A stretch of 64,000 bases of DNA from Leishmania mexicana MHOM/GT/2001/U1103 (Eukaryota; Euglenozoa; Kinetoplastea; Trypanosomatida; Trypanosomatidae). Below, piece after piece: positions 29,014 through 37,926 of this stretch. The DNA lies in contig NC_018338.1 in NCBI RefSeq assembly GCF_000234665.1, positions 1,697,262 to 1,761,261 of the forward strand, in the 5' to 3' direction. Below the pieces are notes generated by a model. It had not been told where the DNA came from. It ran no database searches and worked only from the letters and a program-made list of their open reading frames with translations. How positions within the stretch are numbered: position 1 is the stretch's first letter; every line of letters begins with the position of its first letter. The position numbers and the translations under genes were made by a program.

Positions 29014-30417
29014 ATGCACGCAAACGGATTGCCTGCGCGCTCCTTCCGCGTTGACCCGTTCACCTTCCTCGTGCCAGGCGGCCCCGACCATCATGGTAGT
29101 AATGGATCCTCGCCGGCTGAGCCGATGACCCTACGCCGGATAGCGCACGAGGTGGTCAGCATTCCTATCGAAGAACTGCGTGCCGTAAATGAGGAGCCGC
29201 TGGCAAGCATGCCAGCCGACGCTGTTCTCGAGCCCGGCACGAAGGTGAGGTTGCCTGTGGTCTTGGACTATCAGGGCAGTCCCTACGGAATGGCGCTGCA
29301 CCTGGGTAGTGCCGAGGCGCAGCTGCAGGACTGTGAGGCGCTCCTTGACTCTCTCGTGAGCTCTTGGGAGGGCGAATACGGCTCGCACAGTTTGGAGTGC
29401 CTTCCTCCACGTAAGGTGTGCTCGCAGACGGAGGCGGTGTTGGCCAAGGTGCACGAGGAGGCGATTCGGCAACTGCCCAAGGTTGAGGCGGGTCTTCAGC
29501 GGTTGGGGAAGCGAGAGGCAAAACTGCCGCTTCTGGTGGAAGTCGGGGCGATCAAGGCAGCCGAGAGCGCCATCGAGGAGTCGTTCCAGCGAGCCGTCGC
29601 GGGGCTCGAGAGTTTCAAGAAGGAAAATGAAGCCTGTGGAAGAGTCGCTCCGGCATTGTTGAGCTCTAACGACCTCATCCCGGCCTCCCTCCACACGAAG
29701 CGCGACGAGGGCGAAGACTACTGCGTCATGCACACACACCGGTGGGAGTTCGCGGTTCATGGAGTGCGCTCAAAGGAACCGCGTGAGGTTTGGGCGGTGC
29801 TCTCCTGCCAGCCGCTCGTGGCGCTGCTGGACGCGATCGACTGCCCGACAGCACGGGACCCGCTTACCACCTCACGAAATGCCTTCCTCTTCATCCACGG
29901 CGTCTTCTACATCGATGACCGGCATCGATCGCACGCGGACTTTGTCGACCTCAGCGAGGTTATCCGGAGAAACGACCCTTTGCAGGACGCGTCGAACTTT
30001 CACGCTCTCGAGCACCAGGGCTTCGCTCGGTGCCCCGTGAAGAGCGCGGCAGAGATCACTTTCAAGGACCTCAACATCAAGATGGGTGAGTCGTGCCTGC
30101 TGCGGCACTGCGGCGGGTGCGACCACTACTTCTTCCTGTCGCATGCCCGAAGCCTGAGCGGCTACCCGCGCAAGGAGCGAAATGAGTTCCCGCACCGGGT
30201 GGCCAAAGTACGAGAGCAGGCAAGGCGGTGTCTGCTCTGTCGATTGTTTCCCGCCACGGTTGCGCTCTACGAGGACCCACTTTCACCTGAGAGTCCGGCC
30301 TTTTACTGCGCGGTATGCTTTGATCTTCTGCACAGCAGCGACACTCCCGAGGAGGCGGCGCAGTACCAGCGACGTGAAGCAAAGGACTTTGGTGAGGTTT
30401 ACTTCAAGGCGACGTAG
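29014..30417 (+). CDS. SNAP50: SNAP50: snRNA/SL-RNA activating complex subunit
   Basis: 467 residues. The C-terminal ~180 residues match the SNAPc subunit 3 (SNAP50) family in order: F-L-F-I-H-G-V-F-Y-I-D-D, F-K-D-L-N-I-K-M-G, L-L-R-H-C-G-G-C-D-H-Y-F-F-L, Y-P-R-K, R-R-C-L-L-C, and F-Y-C-A-V-C-F-D-L-L-H. The paired C/H motifs form the conserved zinc-binding domain. In trypanosomatids the SNAP complex, with TRF4, TFIIA and TFIIB-like partners, drives the spliced-leader RNA promoter and snRNA genes, so this nuclear factor supplies the leader used by every mRNA in the window. The N-terminal half is less conserved and partly helical. The start was set by the splice acceptor. Confidence 0.88.
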   Translation: MHANGLPARSFRVDPFTFLVPGGPDHHGSNGSSPAEPMTLRRIAHEVVSIPIEELRAVNEEPLASMPADAVLEPGTKVRLPVVLDYQGSPYGMALHLGSAEAQLQDCEALLDSLVSSWEGEYGSHSLECLPPRKVCSQTEAVLAKVHEEAIRQLPKVEAGLQRLGKREAKLPLLVEVGAIKAAESAIEESFQRAVAGLESFKKENEACGRVAPALLSSNDLIPASLHTKRDEGEDYCVMHTHRWEFAVHGVRSKEPREVWAVLSCQPLVALLDAIDCPTARDPLTTSRNAFLFIHGVFYIDDRHRSHADFVDLSEVIRRNDPLQDASNFHALEHQGFARCPVKSAAEITFKDLNIKMGESCLLRHCGGCDHYFFLSHARSLSGYPRKERNEFPHRVAKVREQARRCLLCRLFPATVALYEDPLSPESPAFYCAVCFDLLHSSDTPEEAAQYQRREAKDFGEVYFKAT

Positions 30418-31276
30418 CCTTCCACCCAGCTTACACGCGTCCCCCTTTGGCACCGTGTAGCACCTTTCTCGTCCACCGCGACGGCTGCTTGTCGACAACA
30501 AGTGTCTTTAATCATTCCAAACTTACACAATACACAAAAAAAACAAGATGGCTCCACCCTCCTCCTCCTCCTTTCTCAGCGTCACTGTGAGCAGCGAGGG
30601 TGGGGTTCGGACATGTGGTGCTATACTACTCATGGGGCAAATAGGGGCTGAGGGGTGGGGAGGGGGGTTAAGCTCCCTGTAGATGCACGTGCTCTGCTGT
30701 GCGGTGTATTTTACTCCCTCTCCCTTCCTGTGTGTGAGTGGTGTCTTCGTCCACCGACTCGCTGAGGGCGTGCACACATGCACACATATATATATATATA
30801 TTTATAATGCTGCCACACACTTCTTTTTTTTTTCACACCCCCACCCCTCTCTGCATCCTCTCGCTCTCTCCACGTCTGTCTCCTCTGCATTTGTCGGGGG
30901 GCGGAACCACAGTTCCATCGCGTTTTTTGTTGTTTACTCTGCACACAAACGTACGCACAGACGCGCCCCCCACCCACTCACCCCCTCCCAAGTCTCCTAT
31001 CTACCTAAAGGGACTTCCGGAAGTGACACTTTACACCTACACGTGTGTCCTTGGCAATTTCTCGTCTGCAGAATCGTTCACCCGAACACTCTCTCACTCG
31101 GACGAGAGAGGTTTGGTGACGGCAGGGTGCTCACTACATGGGTTGCTCTGAAAGGGGAAGGCATGTGATGTTTTGGGTTTGAGCCGCGCTGCCGTTTGTT
31201 TCCCCCGTGTGCATGTCTACCTTCATGTGTGCCTGTGTCTTTTTCGTGAAGCGTTCATCAGTAGTTGTACGGTATC
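30418..31276. other. Intergenic spacer
   Basis: Contains an A8 run just downstream of the SNAP50 stop, (TA)n at 30785-30802, T-runs and C/T tracts (30838-30885, 30968-31000). An AG near 31249-31250 lies 25-30 bases before the katanin ATG and may be its acceptor. No gene seen. Confidence 0.6.
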
Positions 31277-33046
31277 ATGTTCTCTGTTTCCGAGCACCAG
31301 CTGCCATGCGACGCCCTGTACTCGCGCATTAGCGCCAGTCGCTCCAAACCCCTTGTGGGTTTCGGCGGCCGGGACGCCTCTATCCACGTCTATCCATTCA
31401 TGGGATACACGCGGACTGCCTGGCTGCAGGGACTGTCGGAGCCTATCACAGCCCTCGGCTTTGACCCGGACCAGACGTCCGTGGTGGGCGGAAGCGACGC
31501 CGGCAAGCTGCAAATGTGGGACATTGGCTCTGAGGAGGTGGTGCGTGTCTTCACGCGCGGCCACGCCTCCACCGTGACCGACATCGATGTCTTCCGCAGC
31601 GGGCAGTTCTTCGCCACCGTTTCAACGGATAGGATACTGCGCATCTGGGATGTGCGAAAGTCGTCTGGCCGGCAGTCCTACAAGGATGCCACCGCCCCAT
31701 TATGTGCAGTGCAATTCTCGCCGAACGGCAGGTGGGTAGCCACCGGGTGTGCGCGCGGTATTGTGCGGCTCTACGACCTCGTCGCTGGCAAGATTGTCCA
31801 CACGTTCGAACTGCACACCGGTGCCATTACGAGTCTCCACTTTCACCCGGACTTGTACTATTTAGTGGTGGGCAGCGGTGACGGTACGGTGTCGGTGTGG
31901 GACCTAGACTCCTTTGAGGCGCGGTTTCACAGCAGCAGCCAGCACACACCCATCGACGCCGTCTACTTCAGCGGCACGCGCCTCCTCGCGACATCGGATC
32001 ACAACCTTCGTATCTTCGATACGTCGAACCTTAGTGAACGCACGGCCGTGTCGCTGGAGGCGCCGTGGATTATGATGGGTGACGTAGCCTACGCAGGCGC
32101 CACGGACGAGGCCTGGTTCGTGGAGACGGCCGGAGCGACGGCGATGAAGTGTAAGTTGTGCTTGCGCGACATCCGCCGCCCTGGAGAAGAGGAGCGTTGC
32201 GCGGCAGCAGCGCCATCCGCATCTGTTCTAGCACCTGCCTCGCCCTCCCAGCGAGTCCCGGTGGCGACGCTGAACAGCAACAGTTCAATCTTCGCGGATG
32301 CGCGAAAGAAACCTGTAAATGGGTCTCGGCTCAGCCCAATGGACTCACCGGCGAAAACAACGGAAAATGACGTGGCAGAAAAGGAGTTGCGGGCGGAGAC
32401 GTCAGAACCGACGGCGGCGAACCTGCCACAACCAGCATTCAGTAGCGGTGGACCATCTTTCCCACCGACATTGGCCCCGTCATCGAGTACAGGCGAGTCA
32501 GAGCTGCAGATGGTGCAGCAGCTGAGTCACGAGCACGGCACTGTCTTTACCACGCTGCAGAGGCGCCTCAACACTCTGCGCACCGTGCGTACGCTCTGGA
32601 TGCAGAACCAGCCAGAGGCAATGGCGCACGTGAGGCGGCTCTACGACGAGGGGCAGGAGTTTGGCCCGCTCTTCGACTTTTTAACCGTGCTGCAGCAGCC
32701 CCGCATGAAGGATAAGTTGCTCACAGAGTCCGTCGCTACTTTTTTGGACCTCGTCGAGATCGCGCTCAAGACGGACTACGAGCCGCTAATCTTGTTAGGG
32801 CTGCGCACGCTTCGCAGCATTTCCACCAAGTTCCGCGCAAGGATGGAGGAGGCGCAGCGGCGGGCGCGCGCGTCGCAGAGCACAGGCTACAACGATCCTC
32901 TCGGCATGAGTCAGCATCAGCACATAACACAGAAGTTGAATAATTGCTGCCCGGTGGTCTTTGCGCTGGCGGAGCGCTGCGATGGCGTCGGAGAGGAGGC
33001 TAGGGCAGTCCTGCCAGACATGCCGCCGCCGCCGCGCACTCAATAG
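31277..33046 (+). CDS. KATNB1: Katanin p80 regulatory (WD40) subunit
   Basis: 589 residues. Katanin cuts microtubules; p80 targets and regulates the p60 AAA-ATPase. The N-terminal half (about 10-270) holds about six WD40 repeats ending in motifs such as LQMWD, LRIWD, VRLYD and VSVWD. A Ser/Pro/Ala-rich linker spans about 300-415. The C terminus (about 415-589) is the con80 domain that binds p60: H-E-H-G-T-V-F-T-T-L-Q-R-R-L-N-T-L-R-T-V, then a W-M-Q-N-Q-P-E-A block and F-L-T-V-L-Q-Q-P-R-M-K-D-K. Full-length architecture compared with animal p80 (about 650). ATG 31277 was used; the frame extends to a TTG at 31265. The WD ring contains a probable extra or degenerate blade (residues 220-260). Confidence 0.93.
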   Translation: MFSVSEHQLPCDALYSRISASRSKPLVGFGGRDASIHVYPFMGYTRTAWLQGLSEPITALGFDPDQTSVVGGSDAGKLQMWDIGSEEVVRVFTRGHASTVTDIDVFRSGQFFATVSTDRILRIWDVRKSSGRQSYKDATAPLCAVQFSPNGRWVATGCARGIVRLYDLVAGKIVHTFELHTGAITSLHFHPDLYYLVVGSGDGTVSVWDLDSFEARFHSSSQHTPIDAVYFSGTRLLATSDHNLRIFDTSNLSERTAVSLEAPWIMMGDVAYAGATDEAWFVETAGATAMKCKLCLRDIRRPGEEERCAAAAPSASVLAPASPSQRVPVATLNSNSSIFADARKKPVNGSRLSPMDSPAKTTENDVAEKELRAETSEPTAANLPQPAFSSGGPSFPPTLAPSSSTGESELQMVQQLSHEHGTVFTTLQRRLNTLRTVRTLWMQNQPEAMAHVRRLYDEGQEFGPLFDFLTVLQQPRMKDKLLTESVATFLDLVEIALKTDYEPLILLGLRTLRSISTKFRARMEEAQRRARASQSTGYNDPLGMSQHQHITQKLNNCCPVVFALAERCDGVGEEARAVLPDMPPPPRTQ

Positions 33047-34286
33047 ACGCCTCCGACTGGTTGTCCTGGGCGGGTGAGGGGTACCTTCTTGCGGAGGAGC
33101 ACGGAGCGGTACCGATACCGCCACCAGCAGGCAATCTCTGTGCCGCTACCGCTCGTCTGTTTTTTTTTCGCCTTCTCCATTGGTGTACATTTGCGAGACG
33201 TTCTTTTTTTTCTGACTTCACGTGCGCTTGGTTGCTTCCTTTTGGATGGAGGTGGATGACTGCTGCTCAACGATGTATCTCCCGGCACTTTGACGTATTG
33301 TGTCGCACTCGGTGATGGTGTGTACAGTGGTGCACTTCCCTAGTGCCGGACCTCGGTCCCATGCTGGTGTTCCTCTCCCTTGTTTCTCCGCCACAGAGGC
33401 GCTGTATGACGTCCTCCCCGTGTTTGTTTCTGTGGGTGTGGGTGGTTGGGTGCAGTCTTCCGTGCTCAGTGCACCTCCCTCTCCATGTCTCATTCTTTCC
33501 CTTTCTTTAGATCTCTTTGCTGATGTGCGCACACGGGTAGGTGGGTTTGTCCGCTCGTCTTTTGTTTTGCTGCCGCGCTGATCCCTATCTCTTTTACTTC
33601 GCCGGTGCGTCATCCCCCCCCCCTCCCGATCACGTCCTTTTCTTGTTCTCTCCTTTTTTATAAATTGGTTAGAACACACACACGCACAATACGCGCGCCC
33701 CCCCCCCCGAGCCCCACCTTTCACCCCAGCCTCACCCATGCCCCTTCGTCTGGGTGCTGCCATGATGGCCCCATCCCTCACTTCTCATTTGTTCACTGTA
33801 GCGGAGATTTGGATGTCGGTCTTCCGAGTACCGGAGCGCAACGGAACTCCAAAACAAGAAGACAACGAAAAAAAGAGGCATGTGGGGATGCATATCGAGC
33901 GACGCGCACCAAGAGGAAAAGGGAAGCGTCACCTTGTGACTCCCCCGCAGCGTGGGAAGCGTACACTCGACCTTCGTGTCCCTTTTTTTATCAGTTTTTC
34001 CTCTTCGTGAACAGACTCGCACGTGCCACCTGCCGCGGAAGGGACGAGCGAAGGGCGAAGCACACACGAGTGCAGCAGCTGGCACCGTCACCTCCACGGT
34101 GCGTTCGGGGATAGGTTCGACTCGCTACTCCCTTTTCTTATCCTCTCTTTGCTTGCTCTCGTTTATGGGTATGTGTACTGAGGACCCCCCCCCCTCTCAC
34201 TCACCTTACTCCTCACACTGTCCTTGCTGCCATGCAACCCACACTGCCAGCCGGCGGCATGCAATAGCACTACAGCAACTCGTATA
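33047..34286. other. Intergenic spacer
   Basis: T- and C/T-rich spacer with a T8 run near 33163, C9 runs at about 33614 and 33700, and (CA)n near 33675. No gene seen. Confidence 0.6.
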
Positions 34287-35092
34287 ATGTCCTCATCGCA
34301 GTCTGACGAGGTGAGCGCAGCGGTCAGGCCCCTCAGCACTACCGTCCAGGAGACGCTGCAGACAGCCCAAGATGCCCAACAGCAGGCGCAACTGCAAAGC
34401 CCGGCTGCACCAGCGCCCTAGTGCAGCCCCTCCCAATCCTGTACTTATGATCTCCTGAATGAGCGCCTGCAGGCGTTCGAGAGCTTCACCATTCGACGCG
34501 CGCGGGGGGAATCCTCTGGGGCGTCCGCGGAGGTCTCAGGCCAACACGGCGCTCGTTTTACGCGCTCCGCGCGGGACATCCTGGTCCCTGCCGGAAGCGG
34601 TACCCAGGCCTTTTGTGGTCTGCTGAGTGGACGAAGGCTGGAAGCTCACCTCGACGCGCAGGGCGGCGGTGGAGCAGCGCCTCGCGCACCCGGGGGCAAA
34701 GCTGAATGCCTTGAGAATCATAGTGGCGCAGGCGCAAGCTGAAGTCCCCCCATCGAAAACATCTTTTTTCCGCCATCGATGCAAAGCTTGAGGCGAGAAT
34801 GTCTTCCATATGGGAGGTGGGCTCCTCCACGCAGACAGTCGAAGACGCAGACTTGTCGCTCATCCAAAACGTGACGCGCGCGCTGGCCTCCATGCACGAG
34901 CGAGTCAAACAGCAGCACGCGGAGTTGACGCGATGGCACCAGCAAGCCTACGAGCTGGTGCGCACGATGGTTGTACAGGGGAACTGGCTTAAGGAGGACA
35001 ACCCTCAAGGGCGCGATGAGCTGGCGAGGGTGGCGACGTTCCTATTCTGTGGTCGCACAAAGGAGGATGAGGGACGGTCGATTATGCAGTAA
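34287..35092 (+). pseudogene. Broken coiled-coil gene (nonsense and frameshifts)
   Basis: Three pieces in three frames read like one helical protein. Piece 1 begins with ATG 34287 and hits an in-frame TAG at 34419-34421. The same frame then continues with a coiled-coil-like stretch (DLLNERLQAFESFTIRRAR). A second piece in another frame (from about 34627, ending TGA 34789) carries RRAAVEQRLAHPGAKLNAL. The third (to stop 35092) continues with SAIDAKLEARMSSIWE and a long amphipathic helix ending FLFCGRTKEDEG. The last frame change falls at a T7 homopolymer (34763-34769), so at least that one could be a sequencing error; the nonsense codon and the first shift have no such excuse. Family not recognised. 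A repeat copy follows directly, so a decayed gene is the simplest reading. Confidence 0.62.
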
Positions 35093-35172
35093 GCAGGAAA
35101 GCGCTGGCGGCATATCTTTTTTGTCTCCACCCCACACCCGCCCCTGCAGTCACTCACCCTCGCCATTTGATG

Positions 35173-35647
35173 ACGGGGGAACGCACCTCAGTGTGTGTGA
35201 GGTATCCCGGACCCAGTGAACCCCTCTCCCTCTATCCCCTGCCAATGCAAAGCCCCAGGTCCTCTGGCGCTGACAGGCTCACGCGTCTACGCCGTAGGGA
35301 AGCCAGTGCGATGCATCGCCACGGATGTCGGCAGTGTGTCAGGTGCTGAATGGCGTTGCGTCGGAGCGGCCGGCGTCCGCGCGGCACCAACGCATCTCTC
35401 ACCCGGCGAACGGCACGATGGGGGAGGCGGCTGGGCGGCGTCGGGCGAGGCAAAGGGGGGAAGGCTGGTAGAGCACGAGGCAGGGGGCGTCGTGCTCTCT
35501 GACGACTGCGTCGGCGCCTTGCTGTAAGGCTCGTCTGCAGCGCTGCTTCGCACGACTCGAGGAGGCCTGTGAGAAGCCGGGGGTGGTGTGGAGTGGAGTT
35601 TCACTCGCGTGTGGCAGAGAGTGGACACGCTGACGCGCAGGGGTTGA
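35173..35647 (+). mobile_element. SIDER2-like degenerate retroposon, copy 2
   Basis: Sense-oriented copy, matching copy 1 nearly base for base over its central 370 bases. The 5' part (about 35173-35235) is diverged compared with copies 1 and 3, and the 3' end is GGTTGAAAAACG. It lies about 80 bp after the end of the broken coiled-coil gene. It carries the same GCTCACGCGTCTACGCCGTA and GTGTGGCAGAGAGTGG landmarks. The assignment rests on the internal comparison plus remembered features of SIDER elements. Confidence 0.72.
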
Positions 35648-35849
35648 AAAACGTCCTCGCCCCTCCTGCCGTTTACTCGCTGACCACTGCTCTCAAGTGC
35701 TGCTGTAAGTTGTGGATCCAGTGGCTGTGCTCCTCGGCCCACAGAGAAAATGTATATAGCGTGCTGGGGTGTAAAATCAGCCCCTACGCCGTATGTGCAA
35801 CGGAGCTACATACCTGTGCAGGAAACGTTTCTTTGATTGTGCACTACTC

Positions 35850-35885
35850 ACGTACCTTCCTTTCTCTTCCTCTCTCCTTCTGGAG
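35850..35885 (+). promoter_or_regulatory. Probable spliced-leader acceptor for PACRG gene
   Basis: The tract CCTTCCTTTCTCTTCCTCTC leads to the AG at 35884-35885. The resulting 170-nt 5'UTR contains no ATG before 36056. Confidence 0.55.
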
Positions 35886-36055
35886 CTTCGGCTGTGTGTG
35901 TGTGTGTGGGCGGCCAGGTGCAACAGCTCATTTTAGTGTAGAGCTCTAACGACACAGCGCAACTGTCTTTCGTTGGCGGTTCAAGTCAAGCAACGCGTCC
36001 GTCACGAGCGCTAAGCACACAAGCACGTCGAAGCATACAAAGTAGTGTCCGACCC

Positions 36056-37000
36056 ATGCCCCTCTGCAAGACGTTTTCGCAGTCGGAGCGGGAGAAGCTC
36101 CGAAAGGATCGCGATGTACTGCCGCCGTTGAGCGACGGTCCGTTTGGGCCGTTCCCGAAAATTTGGAACCCGCGGGGGCGCGATACGTCAAAGGCGACTG
36201 TGAGTACTAGCGTCAGCGTTTTGATGGCCAAGAACAAAGCCGCCGCCGGACAGGCAACCGCTGCGGCTGCGCCGAAAACAGCGCAAGCTGACATTCTCAT
36301 CGGCCACACAGGCACGGGCGGCGTGACGGTGAGCACCTTCAAAGGCACCGGCGGCGCGAACACGTCTCTAAGCAACGGGCGCTTCGGCGACCCTGCTGGC
36401 CCTGGCAAAACTGGCGCCTACTCGAAGCAGCGCATGCCACCAACGGACTTTCGTCACCACTACGAACGCAGCGACTTGCCACTGTCCATTCAGCACGGCG
36501 CGAAGCGCTCGCTTCTCTGGAAGGTGGACGTGTCGAAGCTGGACTACCACCACTACCTGCCCATCTTCTTCGATGGCCTGCGCGAGCTGGAGGAGCCCTT
36601 CAGCTTTGTGGCGTACCAGGGCAGCATGGACCTTCTTGAGGGCGGTGGCGCCAAGATCCTGCCGACGGTGCCGCAGCTCATCGTGCCGCTCAAGACGGCA
36701 CTGAACAGTCGGCACCCCGACGTACTGCGCAAGGTCTTTCACGTGATCCAGAAGCTAGTAGTGAGTGGCGATCACATTGGAGAAGCGCTTGTGCCATACT
36801 ACAGGCAACTGTTGCCGGCGTTCAACATGTTTAAGAACCGCACCAAGAACATGGGCGATCGCATGGACTACGGACAGCGCAACAGTCACGACCTCAGCAG
36901 TCTCATCAACGACACCCTGTACATGCTGGAGCGCTACGGCGGCCCCGACGCGTACATCAACATCAAGTACATGGTTCCCACGTATGAGTCCTGCATGTGA
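36056..37000 (+). CDS. PACRG: PACRG: parkin co-regulated gene protein, axonemal
   Basis: 314 residues. The C-terminal ~185 residues (about 130-314) are strongly PACRG-like: F-R-H-H-Y-E-R-x-D-L-P, W-K-V-D-V-x-K-L-D-Y-H-H-Y-L-P-I-F-F-D-G-L, G-x-K-I-L-P-x-V-P-Q-L-I, G-E-A-L-V-P-Y-Y-R-Q-L-L-P, and the terminal I-N-I-K-Y-x-V-P-T-Y-E-S-C. PACRG is a helical-repeat microtubule inner protein at the inner junction of axonemal doublets, needed for flagellar integrity, and trypanosomes are known to carry PACRG proteins. The N-terminal ~130 residues are a variable Gly/Ala/Thr-rich extension. The family's usual end is reached, so the gene is complete. Confidence 0.95.
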   Translation: MPLCKTFSQSEREKLRKDRDVLPPLSDGPFGPFPKIWNPRGRDTSKATVSTSVSVLMAKNKAAAGQATAAAAPKTAQADILIGHTGTGGVTVSTFKGTGGANTSLSNGRFGDPAGPGKTGAYSKQRMPPTDFRHHYERSDLPLSIQHGAKRSLLWKVDVSKLDYHHYLPIFFDGLRELEEPFSFVAYQGSMDLLEGGGAKILPTVPQLIVPLKTALNSRHPDVLRKVFHVIQKLVVSGDHIGEALVPYYRQLLPAFNMFKNRTKNMGDRMDYGQRNSHDLSSLINDTLYMLERYGGPDAYINIKYMVPTYESCM

Positions 37001-37926
37001 ACTTGGCGGCGCGCTGGGCACAGGTGACGCAAGCTGATGTACAAAAAAAAGAGCCGCGTGTCTTCCCTCCCCCCTTCGCTAAGCCAACGCCGGATAGTTT
37101 TCTTTTTGCTGGTTTGTTTTTCCTAGACCATGTACCGCAATGAAATCACGCACCGCCGCCGTCGGCGAAGAACGCAGAGAAAGATGAAGCCAAAGGGCCC
37201 ACGCAAAAATCAGCCCCGAATGCTCTATTTTCACCCCGGCCAGCGCGCCGACGCCAGCGGCCGCCAAAGCCCCGCCCCCCCACCCTTCGCCCGCGCCCCA
37301 ACCCCTCACCACCCCAACTCAGCGTGCCCCCAGACCGAAGGCGGCCGGGCCCTCCCCCAAGCCCACCCGGCCCCGGGGAAACGGGCTCGGGCGCCGGGCA
37401 AGGCCGGCCCCGCGGAGGGCGCCCCCCCCACCCCCAGAGGCGCCGCGGAACCAAGCGCAGGGGCAGGCAGCCAACCCCACGACCGGCGCGGGGAGGCACC
37501 GCCACCAGCATACCGAAGCCCGCCACCACAAACGCGCCGCGCACAAAAACAAATGTATTTTTTTTTTTGCACAAAGCTATGCGTAACTGTGATCTGCCGC
37601 AGACCGATCTCATTCGCGCGACGGTTACACAAAGTTCTCACAAAAAAAACTTAAAAGCCCCTCTAAGCATCTGTCAAACACCATGATGCATCGCTTTTCA
37701 CATATTGGCAGGTGCCAGTCATACGCAGAAACTCTGTTTCCAACCACCGATGTTTTCTCTGTTCTCTGCTCCATTTTTCCCCTTCTCTCCAAACACGCTC
37801 TTCTGCAAACAGCCCGCTTACAGTGGATGTCAAGCAACTCCAAGGCACTGCATCTCATCACTCACTACACTGCACCGCTATCCCTATCTAGACCTAACTG
37901 AGGAGACTCTTGACAAAATCGAAGCC
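37001..37926. other. Spacer with T-depleted C/G-rich patch and kinesin 5'UTR
   Basis: The first part has normal T-runs. From 37232 to 37550 the + strand is almost devoid of T. The rest (37551-37926) begins with a T11 run and becomes AT-richer. A C/T tract at 37750-37800 with AGs at 37811-37812 and 37822-37823 is the likely acceptor for the kinesin. A 24-codon upstream ORF (37837-37911) sits in the resulting leader. A 174-codon frame across the patch gives a Pro/Ala/Arg-rich low-complexity peptide that I do not call a gene. Confidence 0.65.
37232..37550. other. T-depleted, C/G/A-only patch
   Basis: By direct count only about 8 of 319 bases are T. C-runs (up to 8) and G-runs alternate, so the complementary strand carries several G-runs able to form quadruplexes. 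No other spacer in the window looks like this; the others are T- and C-rich on this strand. Confidence 0.85.

Larger units (their letters stand above)
35093..36055. other. Spacer with SIDER2-like repeat copy 2
   Basis: The repeat occupies 35173-35647. Beyond it lies a C/T tract and (GT)n at 35890-35910, with the probable PACRG acceptor in between. No gene seen. Confidence 0.65.

Noticed and set aside
34100..34140. GGTTCGACTC resembling a tRNA B box
   Set aside because: No matching A box or cloverleaf arms could be found around it.
35216..35527. Open frames of 60-150 codons recurring in the three repeat copies
   Set aside because: The same peptide appears in each copy only because the DNA is repeated; the frames are not conserved at their ends and no domain is seen.
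37130..37654. 174-codon frame across the T-depleted patch
   Set aside because: Absence of T removes stop codons, so an open frame is expected by composition. The peptide is Pro/Ala/Arg low-complexity.
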